Shown here one piece after another: positions 7,447-16,487 of a stretch of 64,000 nucleotides of DNA (position 1 is the stretch's first letter; each line of letters begins with the position of its first letter). Source of the DNA: Roseibium salinum (lineage in GTDB: Bacteria; Pseudomonadota; Alphaproteobacteria; Rhizobiales; Stappiaceae); contig NZ_JAPEVI010000003.1 of the NCBI RefSeq assembly GCF_026240905.1, positions 3,410,001-3,474,000 on the forward strand, in the 5' to 3' direction. A program made the position numbers and the translations under genes. The notes under the pieces are model-generated. The model was given only the letters and a program-made list of their open reading frames with translations, ran no database searches and was not told the DNA's origin.

Positions 7447-8304
7447 TTACGTCGCGAACACGATCGTCTTGTTGCCGACAATCATCACCCGGTTTTCCAG
7501 GTGGTACTTCACGGCGCGGGCGAGCACGCGGGATTCGATGTCCCGTCCGCGGGCGACGAAATCGTCGGCCGACAGGGCATGGCTGACGCGTTCGGCGTCC
7601 TGCTCGATGATCGGGCCTTCGTCCAGATCCGGCGTCACGTAGTGAGCGGTCGCGCCGATCATCTTCACGCCGCGCGCATGGGCCTGGTGATAGGGCTTTG
7701 CGCCCTTGAAGCTCGGCAGGAACGAGTGGTGAATATTGATCACCTTGCCGAACAGGCGCTTGGACAGGTTGTCGGACAGCACCTGCATGTAGCGGGCCAG
7801 CACAACGAGGTCGGCGCGGGTCTCCTTGACCAGCTTCAGGAGTTTTTCTTCCTGCTCGGCCTTGTTCTCCTTGTTCACCGGCCAGTGGTAATAGGGAATG
7901 CCTTCATGTTCGGCGGTCCGCTGGCCGTCCGGATGGTTGGAAACGATGGCCACGACTTCGGCATCCATCCACCCGACGCGGATCTGATAAAGCAGATGCT
8001 GCATCGCGTGGTCGAACTTGGACACCATGATGATGACCTTCGGCCGCCTGGCGGCATCGACGAGCTTCGCCTTCATGTCGAAACGCGTGATTACCGGGTC
8101 CAGAGCCCGCTGCACGCTGTCCAGCGTGACACCTTCCGGCGCCAGGATCGCGATGCGCAGGAAGAACTGGTTGGTGACCCGGTCCCAGAACTGGCCACTT
8201 TCGGCGATATTGGCCCCGAACTCGGCCAGTTCGGTTGTTACGGCGGCAACAATTCCGGGCTTGTCCGCGCATGACAGCGTCAGAACGTAAAGGCTATCCG
8301 GCAT
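7447..8304 (-). CDS. purU: Formyltetrahydrofolate deformylase
   Basis: 285 residues: an N-terminal ACT domain (residues 5-85, VLTLSCADKPGIVAAVT) and a C-terminal formyl-transferase fold. It hydrolyses 10-formyltetrahydrofolate to formate and tetrahydrofolate, balancing one-carbon pools and feeding formate to purine synthesis. The catalytic Asn-His-Asp triad is visible as N190 and H192 in the INIHHSFLPSF loop and D228 in TPDLDEGPII. The length is normal. The start at 8304 follows GGAAGA. In some alphaproteobacteria PurU paralogues serve methoxy or amine catabolism; nothing nearby suggests that here. Confidence 0.96.
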   Translation of the reverse strand: MPDSLYVLTLSCADKPGIVAAVTTELAEFGANIAESGQFWDRVTNQFFLRIAILAPEGVTLDSVQRALDPVITRFDMKAKLVDAARRPKVIIMVSKFDHAMQHLLYQIRVGWMDAEVVAIVSNHPDGQRTAEHEGIPYYHWPVNKENKAEQEEKLLKLVKETRADLVVLARYMQVLSDNLSKRLFGKVINIHHSFLPSFKGAKPYHQAHARGVKMIGATAHYVTPDLDEGPIIEQDAERVSHALSADDFVARGRDIESRVLARAVKYHLENRVMIVGNKTIVFAT

Positions 8305-8793
8305 GTTCTTCCAGTCTCCAGATCTATCGGGGCAACAGCCCGTTGATATCGTGTTTCAGTCGCCAGGTCCCGGCCCGAATCCCGCAGGCCGGGCAAAATT
8401 TCCGGTCTTTCCGGAGTGAGGGTTTTGCGGAACGACTCCTTGTCCGGACCTTCCTTCGCAGCGCCGCAGCAAGCTTCCCGGGCGTTCTCCGGATGACCAG
8501 CCTGCGCTGCTCTTTCCGGCGCTATTTTCCACCAGTTTCGCAGGTGATCTGAGCTTGCAATTCCGGCACGGCGGCACGCATTTCCGACAGCCGTCCCAGA
8601 TAGTGACGGGCATCGCGGCCATGGGCTCGGTCAAAACACCGATAGCGGCCTACGCCCCGCTCACATCCGCATCACAACAAGCCGTCATTTTCCGGCTGCG
8701 TTAACCATGTTTCTCATGAGAATTTTAATCAAATTGCACGAGCCTTGCCGCGGGGGACGACCTACAAACAGATTTCGACAAGGCCAGCCCGTC
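8305..8793. other. 489-base stretch without a supported gene
   Basis: Between purU and the M15 lipoprotein gene I find no convincing coding sequence; a 92-codon open frame on the minus strand (8356-8634) is Pro/Gly/Ser/Arg-rich with no family features. A weak inverted repeat CCCGGCC / GGCCGGG lies at 8369-8375 and 8387-8393. The last 100 bases turn AT-rich (TTAACC near 8701, then TTTTAATCAAATTG), which is probably the promoter region of the lipoprotein gene. Confidence 0.5.
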
Positions 8794-9210
8794 ATGCGTC
8801 AACGCCTCATCGCCTGGATCGTTTTTATCGGATTTACCGCCACGCTTGCCGGCTGCGGCACGGTCGCAGGCGTGACCGGCATGGGCTGGATGACAGCTTC
8901 CCACAATGACATCGACTATAACGACAGCTCCTGGTGCGTGCCGCGCAAGCTGAAGAAGGTTCTCAACCGGGTGGCGAGCCATTATGGCGAGGTCACGATC
9001 AATTCCACCAAACGCTGGTGGCTGGAAAACTGGTGGAAGGGCGGCGCCAGGAAATCCTACCACCTGAATTGCCGCGCAGTCGATTTTTCGGTTGCCGGCG
9101 ATCCGTCTTCCGTCATCGCCTTTCTGAAGGCCCAGCCGGAAGTCGGCGGCTACAAGCACTATTCTTCAGGCCACTATCACATCGACACGGGCCCGCGCCG
9201 GACCTGGTAG
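8794..9210 (+). CDS. Lipoprotein with zinc peptidase M15A-like domain (YcbK/DUF882 type)
   Basis: 138 residues. A lipoprotein signal precedes the lipobox LAGC (Cys21). The mature domain shows the M15 zinc-ligand pattern: H90 and D97 in SYHLNCRAVDF and the C-terminal H127-x-H129 in GHYHIDTG. M15A proteins are D,D-carboxypeptidases or murein-binding relatives, so a cell-wall role at the envelope is likely. The start at 8794 is chosen because it begins the signal peptide; the upstream in-frame ATG at 8707 would add a non-signal extension. Confidence 0.85.
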   Translation: MRQRLIAWIVFIGFTATLAGCGTVAGVTGMGWMTASHNDIDYNDSSWCVPRKLKKVLNRVASHYGEVTINSTKRWWLENWWKGGARKSYHLNCRAVDFSVAGDPSSVIAFLKAQPEVGGYKHYSSGHYHIDTGPRRTW

Positions 9211-9247
9211 TCACCGGATTGAAGACGTCGGGGAGTGTGGTGAGGAC

Positions 9248-9607
9248 CTATTTCAGTTCACCGAGTTCCAGCGCCATTTCCCAGGCAACGGGATCGAAAC
9301 CGATAAAGTTCTTCACCTCGCCTTCAACGATGGGGCGCTTGATGACCGAGGGGTTCTCCATCATGACGTCGAGGGCGCTCCTGGCGTCGACCACCGAGTC
9401 CTGCGTTGCCTCGTCCAGCTTCCGCCACGTGGTGCCGCGCCTGTTCAGGACCGTCTCCCAGCCGAACTCGCCGACAAATGCCGCCAGCTTGTCGCCATCC
9501 ACGCCGTCCTTTTTGTAATCGTGGAACTCATAGTCCACACTGGCTTCTTCCAGGAATTTGCGCGCCTTCTTGACGGTGTCGCAGTTCTTGATGCCGTAAA
9601 CCTTCAT
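9248..9607 (-). CDS. Spx/MgsR/ArsC-like thioredoxin-fold protein (YffB type)
   Basis: 119 residues of the ArsC/Spx superfamily. A single N-terminal Cys sits in YGIKNCDTVKKARKF (Cys9), followed by FHDYKKDGVD, and NPSVIKRPIVE near residue 85 is the family's RP motif. YffB-type proteins are thought to be glutathione-dependent thiol reductases; true arsenate reductase activity cannot be claimed. The ATG at 9607 is well placed for the family alignment. It stands alone between convergent and divergent neighbours. Confidence 0.9.
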   Translation of the reverse strand: MKVYGIKNCDTVKKARKFLEEASVDYEFHDYKKDGVDGDKLAAFVGEFGWETVLNRRGTTWRKLDEATQDSVVDARSALDVMMENPSVIKRPIVEGEVKNFIGFDPVAWEMALELGELK

Positions 9608-9799
9608 GAATGGATTTCCCTGTCGCCTTTTCCGCCGGGACAGTTGCCTGTTGCGAGCCCAGTTTCAAGGCCTCCGAACGACTTTCCACCGTCCGGGTCA
9701 CGGCTCGCCGGAGTTGCGGCTTGACGCGGCTGCGCGGCCGGGTCACTGATTTCCGCAGGGTCCGCATGAGACCGTTCACAAGGATGTGCAAGGACTTAC

Positions 9800-11542
9800 A
9801 TGACCGTCTCCGGATCCCCCACCCTCCCCGTCAAGCCTGCCCTCCCGAACCCGGAACGCAGACAGAGGCCGGGAGCCGGAAACTGGCGGCAGCGTTTGCG
9901 GCTCGGCAGCGGCCTCGTCCTGTTCATCTTCTGCCTGAGCCACTTCCTCAATCATTCCCTTGGCATCATTTCCGTCGAGGCGATGGACAAGGCTTCCGTG
10001 TGGCACTACTGGGTCTGGCGCAGTCCCCTGGGCGAGATGGCCCTCATATCCGCGGCGATCATCCACGTCACCCTGGCCCTGTGGCGGACCGGCAAGCGGC
10101 GCACTTTGAAGATGCCGCGCTGGGAATTCTTTCAACTGGCGCTCGGCCTATACATCCCCTGGGCGCTGATCCCGCACGTCGCCACCACCATGGGGGTCGC
10201 CAAGCAGTTCGGGTTTTCCCCCGTCTATCCGCAGATGCTGACCATCCTGTGGCCGGACAGTGCCCTCACCCAGTCCATCCTGCTGCTGGTGGTGTGGTCG
10301 CACGCCATGATCGGACTGCATTTCTGGCTCCGGCTCTATCCTGCCTACCGCCGCTTGCGGATCGTCGCTGCCGGCTTCGCGATCGCCGTGCCGGTGCTTG
10401 CGCTGTGGGGCTGGATCGAAGGCGCCCGGCGCCTGGCGCTCACTCGGGACGTCGCCGTGAAGATCACCCCCGAGCAGCAGCTCTGGGCAGCAGAACTGGT
10501 CGCGGAGTTGCGCGCGTTCGTCCTCAGCCTCATTGCGATCAGTCTGCTGATCGTCCTCATGCGTTATCTGTCCCAGCGTTTCACGTCCGGCATTGCCGTG
10601 ACCTATCCCGGCGGCCTGAAAGTGAACGTTTCCCCCGGGCCGACGCTTCTTGAGATCAGCCGCATGAAGAACATTCCGCACGCGGCGGTATGCGGCGGGC
10701 GGGCACGGTGTTCCACATGCCGGGTGAAAATCCTTCAAGGCGCGAACCAGCTCGACAAGCCGGGGCCGGCCGAGGCGGCCGTGCTTGCCCGGATCGCGGC
10801 TGGGGAAAACGTCCGGCTGGCCTGCCAGGTCCGCCCCGCTCAAGACATTGAAGTCCGGCCGCTGGTGCCTGCCAAGGCCGGTACGGGAAACAGCGAACAC
10901 CTGTCCGATGCCTATTACTGGGGGGTGGAACAGGACGTGGCGGTGATGTTCGTCGACCTGCGCAATTTCACCCGCATCACGGAATCCCAGCTGGCCTACG
11001 ACGTCGTGCATCTGCTCAACAGGTATCTGGACCAGGCCTCGGCAGCCATTCATGCCGAAGGCGGGCATGTCGACAAGTTCATCGGCGACGGCATCATGGC
11101 GATCTTCGGCATGAAGGTCGACGCTAAGACCGGCGCAAGGCAGGCGCTGCGGGCCTGCCGGCGCATCGAAGAGGTCATGAAAGCCCTGGAGGCGGAAAAG
11201 GGGCCGCAGTTCCGCGACCCGATCCGCCTCGGGATCGGACTGCATCTGGGGCCCGCCATTCTAGGACGAATCGGCGCCGCCGGCGCCACGGGCGAACGGA
11301 GCGGCCTCACGGCGCTTGGCGATGTGGTCAACACGGCCAGCCGGCTGGAGACGGAAAACAAGGCCCATAACAGCTTTCTGGCCGTCTCCAAGGCCGTGAT
11401 CGACCTGGCAGAGGCCACTATTCCGCTCGCGGAGCCCGCTGAAATCACGCTGCGGGGCAAGGAAATTCCCTTGCAGATATATACGGTTGTCAGCTTAGCT
11501 GGCCTCTTCGTGCCTGACGATCAGGCCGTTTCAGCCACTTGA
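9800..11542 (+). CDS. Membrane adenylate cyclase with SDH-like heme anchor and [2Fe-2S] domain (CyaC-like)
   Basis: 580 residues in three parts. Residues 35-255 form about six transmembrane helices with spaced histidines (H48, H52, H89, H126, H168, H174) resembling the diheme b anchor of succinate dehydrogenase. Residues 265-350 are a plant-type ferredoxin domain with Cys298, Cys304, Cys307 (CGGRARCSTC) and Cys342. Residues 375-560 are a class III nucleotide cyclase with metal Asp386 (MFVDLRNFTR) and Asp430 (KFIGDGIMAIFG). Sinorhizobium meliloti CyaC is a known redox/quinone-responsive adenylate cyclase with a diheme anchor. This protein would similarly turn respiratory-chain redox state into cAMP. 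An AAGGAC site precedes the ATG. The argE-like gene starts 19 bases downstream, probably in the same operon. Confidence 0.92.
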   Translation: MTVSGSPTLPVKPALPNPERRQRPGAGNWRQRLRLGSGLVLFIFCLSHFLNHSLGIISVEAMDKASVWHYWVWRSPLGEMALISAAIIHVTLALWRTGKRRTLKMPRWEFFQLALGLYIPWALIPHVATTMGVAKQFGFSPVYPQMLTILWPDSALTQSILLLVVWSHAMIGLHFWLRLYPAYRRLRIVAAGFAIAVPVLALWGWIEGARRLALTRDVAVKITPEQQLWAAELVAELRAFVLSLIAISLLIVLMRYLSQRFTSGIAVTYPGGLKVNVSPGPTLLEISRMKNIPHAAVCGGRARCSTCRVKILQGANQLDKPGPAEAAVLARIAAGENVRLACQVRPAQDIEVRPLVPAKAGTGNSEHLSDAYYWGVEQDVAVMFVDLRNFTRITESQLAYDVVHLLNRYLDQASAAIHAEGGHVDKFIGDGIMAIFGMKVDAKTGARQALRACRRIEEVMKALEAEKGPQFRDPIRLGIGLHLGPAILGRIGAAGATGERSGLTALGDVVNTASRLETENKAHNSFLAVSKAVIDLAEATIPLAEPAEITLRGKEIPLQIYTVVSLAGLFVPDDQAVSAT

Positions 11543-11561
11543 CCAAGACACCGGAGGCCCT

Positions 11562-12731
11562 GTGAGTCGTTCCTATTCCCCGCGGGAGATGCTGGAGACG
11601 CTGATCTCGTTCAACACGGTTTCGGACCGCAGCAATCTCGGCCTGATCGCCTTTGTCGAAGACTATCTCGCCGGCCTCGGGGTGACCTCCGTCCGCGTTC
11701 CCGATGCCACCGGCGAAAAGGCCGGGCTGCATGCCCTTGTTGGGCCGGCCGTCGATGGCGGTGTCGTGCTGTCGGCGCATACGGATGTGGTCCCGGTCGA
11801 CGGACAGGCCTGGACGCAGGACCCGTTCAACGCGTGGGAGGAAGGGGGCCGGCTCTACGGGCGCGGAGCGGCCGACATGAAAGGCTTTGCGGCAACGGTG
11901 CTTGCCAAGGTTCCGGACTTTCTGGCCGCGGACCTGAAGAGGCCTGTCCACATTGCTCTTTCCTATGACGAGGAAACCGGCTGCCATGGCGCGTCGCCGC
12001 TCATCCGCGACCTGCTCGACACGGGGCCACGGCCGGATTTCGTCATTGTCGGCGAACCGACCCGCATGAAGGTGGTCACCGGTCACAAGGGCATCGCGCT
12101 CCTGAAGACGCGCATTCATGGCCATCCGGTTCACTCCAGCCAGTTGCACCGGGGCGTTTCGGCCATTTCAGCGGCGGCCAGGCTGATCACCTGGCTGGAC
12201 GGCAAGACGGCCGAGAACCGGGCAAAGGCCGATCCGGACTGCCCGTTCGAACCGCCCTACACGACGCTCCACTGCGGCACGATTTCCGGTGGCCAGGCCC
12301 ATAACATCACCGCCCAGCACTGCGAATTCATGACGGATATCCGGTTGCTGCCGGGGGAAAGCGCGGAGGATTGGATCGCCGCCTACAAGTCGTTCATCGA
12401 GCAGGACGTGGTGCCCGGCATGCGCGCCGTCTCCGCAGATTGCCGGATCGACGTGGAGGAAATCGCCAACGTCCCCGGCCTGCGGCAGGAAGACGACGGC
12501 CGGGCGGAGGCCGTCGTGCGGCGACTGACGGGCGACAATGCACGCAGCGTGGTCGTCTACGCGACCGAAGGCGGCATTTTCCAGAACCACGGGCTGTCGA
12601 CGGTGGTCTGCGGACCCGGATCCATCGATCAGGCCCATCAGCCGGACGAATATATCGAACTTGCCGAACTTGACCGGTGCGCCGCGTTTCTGGACCGCCT
12701 GCTGGACGGATTGGCGTCTGTGGATAACTGA
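11562..12731 (+). CDS. argE: Acetylornithine deacetylase-like M20 metallohydrolase
   Basis: 389 residues of the M20/ArgE family. Metal and catalytic residues are in place: H73 and D75 (VLSAHTDVVPVDG), D105 (LYGRGAADMKGF), E137/E138 (SYDEETGCHG) and the GEPTRMKVVTGHKG segment; the dimerisation domain spans about 180-290. ArgE removes the acetyl group from N-acetylornithine in arginine synthesis. Many alphaproteobacteria use ArgJ instead, and this gene sits directly before a peptide-type ABC importer, so it could act on an imported N-acyl amino acid or peptide. GTG start at 11562 with GGAGG eight bases upstream. It follows the cyclase gene by 19 bases. Confidence 0.85.
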   Translation: MSRSYSPREMLETLISFNTVSDRSNLGLIAFVEDYLAGLGVTSVRVPDATGEKAGLHALVGPAVDGGVVLSAHTDVVPVDGQAWTQDPFNAWEEGGRLYGRGAADMKGFAATVLAKVPDFLAADLKRPVHIALSYDEETGCHGASPLIRDLLDTGPRPDFVIVGEPTRMKVVTGHKGIALLKTRIHGHPVHSSQLHRGVSAISAAARLITWLDGKTAENRAKADPDCPFEPPYTTLHCGTISGGQAHNITAQHCEFMTDIRLLPGESAEDWIAAYKSFIEQDVVPGMRAVSADCRIDVEEIANVPGLRQEDDGRAEAVVRRLTGDNARSVVVYATEGGIFQNHGLSTVVCGPGSIDQAHQPDEYIELAELDRCAAFLDRLLDGLASVDN

Positions 12732-12749
12732 GGGTTGATCGGATTTGAA

Positions 12750-12763
12750 TGCAAACGTTTACA
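12750..12763. promoter_or_regulatory. LacI/GntR-like palindrome upstream of the ABC importer
   Basis: TGCAAACGTTTACA is a 14-base near-palindrome with an exact AAACGTTT core and outer TG/CA, in the style of LacI-family operators. It lies about 90 bases before the start codon of the importer's binding protein and just after the argE-like gene, so it may control a separate promoter for the importer. No LacI-type regulator gene is in the window. Confidence 0.4.
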
Positions 12764-12853
12764 GTGTCATAGTCGGGCAAGGTGGGCGTGCAATCGTGAA
12801 AACAGCGGAGGCGCTCAGACTGCAATTCGGGAAACCGGAAAAACGAGGGGAAC

Positions 12854-14437
12854 ATGTACAAGAAGTCATTCGTCTTAGCCGCGGCATTGCTGGCTGCGGG
12901 AACTGGATCTGCCGCCAAGGCCGAAACACTCAAATTCGCGTTTCAGGGGGCATTGAATGCCCTGGATCCGTACAGTCTCAACGAGACCTTCACGCTGTCG
13001 GCACTCGGCAACACCTATGAGGGCCTGACGCGGCGCGGTCCGGATCTTCAAATCGAGCCCGCGCTTGCGGAAAGCTGGGAAATCCTGGAGCCGAACCGCT
13101 GGCGCTTCCATCTGCGCGAGGGTGTGAAATTTCACAATGGCAGCGACTTCACTGCAGAAGACGTGGCCTTTTCCGTCGAGCGCGTGCGCTCTGAAGGGTC
13201 CGACCTGAGCACGCGCGTGCCGGCCGACATGAAAGTCGAGATCGTTGACGACCACACCGTCGACTTCGTTCTTTCCAGTCCGAACCCGATCCTGCATTAC
13301 GAGTGGGATACGTTCTACATCATGGACAAGGAGTGGACGAGCGAGAACGATGCGGTCAAGGTCACCTCCGCATCGGATACCTCGGTAAATCACGCGGCGC
13401 TGAACGCCAACGGCACCGGCCCGTTCAAGCTCGTCAGCCATGAGCCCGGCGTCAAAACCGTCTACGAGAAATTCGACGGCTGGTGGGACGAGCCCAAGCA
13501 CAATCTGGACACTGTGGAATTCACGCCCATCGGCTCGGACGCGACCCGCGTGGCCGCGCTGCTGTCCGGCGAGATGGACATGGTCTATCCCATTCCGGTG
13601 CAGGACATCAAACGCATTAACGACAACCAGGGCACGTCGGCCATGACCGGTCCCGAGCTCAGGACCATATTCCTTGGCATGGACCAGATGCGCGACGAGC
13701 TGCTCTATTCCGACGTCAAGGGCAAGAACCCGCTCAAGGATGCGAAAGTCCGCAAGGCCTTCTACCAGGCGATCGATATCAACGCGATCAAGACCAAGGT
13801 CATGCGCGACCTGGCGACGCCTTCCGCAATCATGATTTCACCGCTCCTGTTCTCCAGGTCCGATGAATTCGAGCGCCATCCGTATGACCCGGAAGCCGCA
13901 AAGGCGCTGTTGGCGGAAGCCGGATATCCGGATGGCTTTTCCATCGGCATGGATTGCCCGAACGACCGCTACGTCAATGACGAAGCCATCTGCCAGGCGG
14001 TTGCGTCGATGCTGGCGCGCATCGGCGTGAAGGTGAACCTCAATGCCCAGCCGAAAGCCAAGTACTTCGCACGTATCCTGGCCTCCGGCAACTATGACAC
14101 ATCCTTCTACCTGCTCGGCTGGACCCCGGGGTCCTTCGACAGCTGGAACGTGCTCGACAACCTGATGAACTGCCGCGATGAAACCGGAAAAGGCTCGCCG
14201 TTCAACAACGGCGGTTTCTGCGATCCGCAGATCGACGCCCTGACCGACCAGATCCTCGTCGAGATCGACCCGGAAAAGCGTGACGCGCTGATTGCCGAGG
14301 CGTTCAAGATCAGCCACGACAACGCCTATTACATCCCGCTGCACCAGCAGAGCCTGGCCTGGGGTGTTTCGGACGATGTCAATGTCGTCCAGCGTGCCGA
14401 TAACCAGTTCAAGTTCCGTTTCGTGACCAAGAACTGA
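12854..14437 (+). CDS. Periplasmic peptide-type substrate-binding protein (SBP_bac_5)
   Basis: 527 residues with a Sec signal peptide (KKSFVLAAALLAAGTGSAAKA) and a family 5 solute-binding domain: LDPYSLNETFTLS near the N-terminus, LAESWEILEPNRWRFHLREGVKFHNGSDFTAEDVAFS (residues about 70-105), and the C-terminal GWTPGSFDSWN and QQSLAWGV segments. It captures oligopeptides, dipeptides or related solutes for the downstream Dpp/Opp-type permeases. AGGGGA precedes the ATG. First gene of the importer unit; a GC hairpin (14462-14478) follows it. Confidence 0.93.
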   Translation: MYKKSFVLAAALLAAGTGSAAKAETLKFAFQGALNALDPYSLNETFTLSALGNTYEGLTRRGPDLQIEPALAESWEILEPNRWRFHLREGVKFHNGSDFTAEDVAFSVERVRSEGSDLSTRVPADMKVEIVDDHTVDFVLSSPNPILHYEWDTFYIMDKEWTSENDAVKVTSASDTSVNHAALNANGTGPFKLVSHEPGVKTVYEKFDGWWDEPKHNLDTVEFTPIGSDATRVAALLSGEMDMVYPIPVQDIKRINDNQGTSAMTGPELRTIFLGMDQMRDELLYSDVKGKNPLKDAKVRKAFYQAIDINAIKTKVMRDLATPSAIMISPLLFSRSDEFERHPYDPEAAKALLAEAGYPDGFSIGMDCPNDRYVNDEAICQAVASMLARIGVKVNLNAQPKAKYFARILASGNYDTSFYLLGWTPGSFDSWNVLDNLMNCRDETGKGSPFNNGGFCDPQIDALTDQILVEIDPEKRDALIAEAFKISHDNAYYIPLHQQSLAWGVSDDVNVVQRADNQFKFRFVTKN

Positions 14438-14461
14438 TCCAGGCACGTCGCTTCTCACGCT

Positions 14462-14478
14462 CCCGGCCCCGCGCCGGG
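14462..14478 (+). terminator. Intercistronic hairpin after the binding-protein gene
   Basis: CCCGGC (14462-14467) and GCCGGG (14473-14478) around CCCGC form a short GC stem in the 98-base gap between the binding-protein and permease genes. No U-run follows, so it is more likely an mRNA-stabilising or attenuating hairpin that lets the binding protein be made in excess. Confidence 0.35.
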
Positions 14479-14535
14479 GGCGTATTTCATGCCCGAAATC
14501 CAGAAGTCGGATTGAGCCAGCCCTGAAGAGTCATA

Positions 14536-15510
14536 ATGATTGGTTTTGCGACGCGCCGCCTCTTGCAGGCGATGATTGTCATGCTGGTGGTGGCCGTGCT
14601 TGCCTTCACCATGTTCCGTTTCGTCGGTGACCCCATCAACCAGATGGTCGGGATCGAAACCTCGATCGAAGAGCGGGAGGCGCTGAGAGAACGCCTTGGC
14701 CTGAACGACCCGGTTGCCGTGCAGTTCTTCCGCTTCGCCACCAAGGCGGTGCAGTTCGACTTCGGTACGTCCTACCAGTTCCGCCAGCCGGTCTCCGACC
14801 TCTTCGCCAAGCGCATCCCCGCGACCCTGGAGCTCAGTTTCACCTCGGCGCTGTTCGCGCTCCTCGTCGGCATTCCGATGGGCATCTATGCGGGTCTCAA
14901 TCGGGAATCCCCCATTTCGAAACTGTTTCTGTCCCTGTCGCTGGTGGGGATCTCGCTGCCGACCTTCTTTATCGGCATCCTGCTGATTTTCCTGTTTTCC
15001 GTGACCCTGCAGTGGCTGCCGAGCTTCGGGCGCGGGGAGACCGTCCAGATCGGCTCCTGGTGGACCACCGGCTTTCTGACCGTTTCCGGGCTGAAGGCGC
15101 TGATCCTGCCGTCGATCACGCTCGGCCTTTATCAGATGACCCTGATCATGCGGCTGATCCGCGCCGAAATGCTGGAGGTCATCCGGACCGACTATATCAA
15201 GTTCGCCCGCGCCCGCGGCCTGCCGGACCGGATCGTGAACTTCCGCCACGCACTGAAGAACACGCTCGTACCGGTCATCACCATCACCGGGTTGCAGCTC
15301 GGGGCCATCATCGCCTTCGCAACCATCACCGAGACGGTGTTCCAGTGGCCGGGCATGGGCTTGTTGTTCCTGCAGGCGGTCCAGAACGTCGACATCCCGA
15401 TCATGTCCGCCTACCTGCTGTTGACCGCCTTCATGTTCGTGGCGATCAACTTCATCGTCGACATCCTGTATTTCCTCATCGATCCGCGTCTGCGGGTCGG
15501 ACGGCCGTAA
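14536..15510 (+). CDS. ABC transporter permease, DppB/OppB type
   Basis: 324 residues, six predicted membrane helices. The N-terminus (MIGFATRRLLQAMIVMLVVAVLAFTMFRF) is typical of DppB, as is the extracytoplasmic stretch of about 70 residues. The EAA loop that contacts the ATPase is in KFARARGLPDRIVNFRHALKN near residues 218-238. It forms the membrane channel with the DppC-type partner 13 bases downstream. Confidence 0.93.
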   Translation: MIGFATRRLLQAMIVMLVVAVLAFTMFRFVGDPINQMVGIETSIEEREALRERLGLNDPVAVQFFRFATKAVQFDFGTSYQFRQPVSDLFAKRIPATLELSFTSALFALLVGIPMGIYAGLNRESPISKLFLSLSLVGISLPTFFIGILLIFLFSVTLQWLPSFGRGETVQIGSWWTTGFLTVSGLKALILPSITLGLYQMTLIMRLIRAEMLEVIRTDYIKFARARGLPDRIVNFRHALKNTLVPVITITGLQLGAIIAFATITETVFQWPGMGLLFLQAVQNVDIPIMSAYLLLTAFMFVAINFIVDILYFLIDPRLRVGRP

Positions 15511-15523
15511 GGAGACCTGAGCC

Positions 15524-16480
15524 ATGCCATACGTCTCCGAAGATGCCCCTGACCAGATGCCAGCGGCGCCCGGCCGCCTGGCAAGGATCCTGGACAGCGA
15601 CATGTTCCACTCGTTCCTGCAATCCAAGGTGGCGGTGATTGCCGCCTGCGGCACGCTGATCCTGTTCCTGCTTGCGTTTCTGGCACCCTGGATCGCGCCG
15701 CACGACCCGTTCGACCTGGCATCGATCACCATCATGGATGCGCGGGTTCCGCCGCTCTGGATGGAGTATTCCGACCCGCGCTTCGTGCTCGGGACCGACG
15801 ATCAGGGCCGCGACCTTCTCTCCGCCATCTTCTACGGCATGCGCATATCGCTGATCGTCGGCTTCTGCTCCGTCATCGCGGCGGCGGTCATCGGCATCAC
15901 GCTGGGGCTGATCGCAGGCTATCTGGGCGGCCGCGTCGATGCGATCATCATGCGCATTGCCGACGTCCAGCTGACGTTTCCGGCCATCCTCATCGCGCTG
16001 CTGATCGACGGTGTTGCCAGCGGCATTTTCGGATCCGTCGACCGGGAGGTCTTCGCCTTCTACATCCTGATCGTCTCCCTGGCCCTGTCCTTCTGGGTGC
16101 AATATGCCCGCACCGTGCGCGGCTCGACCATGGTGGAGAAGAACAAGGAGTATGTGCAGGCCGCCCGGGTCATCGGCATCCCCCCGGTGACCATCATGGC
16201 CCGACACATCCTGCCGAACGTCATGGGGCCGGTGATGGTGATCGCGACCATCAATCTGGCGCTGGCGATCGTCACGGAAGCAACCCTGTCGTTCCTGGGG
16301 GTCGGCATGCCGCCCACCCAGCCTTCGCTCGGCACGCTGATCGCCATCGGCAACGACTTTCTCTATTCCGGCGAATGGTGGATCGCCATCTTCCCCGGCG
16401 TGGCGCTCGCCTTGCTGGTGCTGAACGTCAATCTTCTGGGCGACTGGCTGCGCGACGCCCTCAACCCGAAACTGCGGTGA
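15524..16480 (+). CDS. ABC transporter permease, DppC/OppC type
   Basis: 318 residues. After a soluble N-terminus of about 40 residues comes the first helix and the OppC N-terminal domain (LAPWIAPHDPFDL, then GTDDQGRDLLSAIFYGMRISL). The EAA loop is YVQAARVIGIPPVTIMARHILPN near residues 203-225. It pairs with the preceding DppB-type permease. The next gene (ATPase) starts eight bases after its stop. Confidence 0.93.
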   Translation: MPYVSEDAPDQMPAAPGRLARILDSDMFHSFLQSKVAVIAACGTLILFLLAFLAPWIAPHDPFDLASITIMDARVPPLWMEYSDPRFVLGTDDQGRDLLSAIFYGMRISLIVGFCSVIAAAVIGITLGLIAGYLGGRVDAIIMRIADVQLTFPAILIALLIDGVASGIFGSVDREVFAFYILIVSLALSFWVQYARTVRGSTMVEKNKEYVQAARVIGIPPVTIMARHILPNVMGPVMVIATINLALAIVTEATLSFLGVGMPPTQPSLGTLIAIGNDFLYSGEWWIAIFPGVALALLVLNVNLLGDWLRDALNPKLR

Positions 16481-16487
16481 GGGCGGC

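Noticed and set aside
8356..8634. 92-codon minus-strand open frame
   Set aside because: Composition is Pro/Gly/Arg/Ser-rich, no ribosome-binding site, no family features.
14455..15735. 426-codon open frame antisense to the importer permease genes
   Set aside because: Gln/Asp/His-rich shadow of two well-recognised permease genes.
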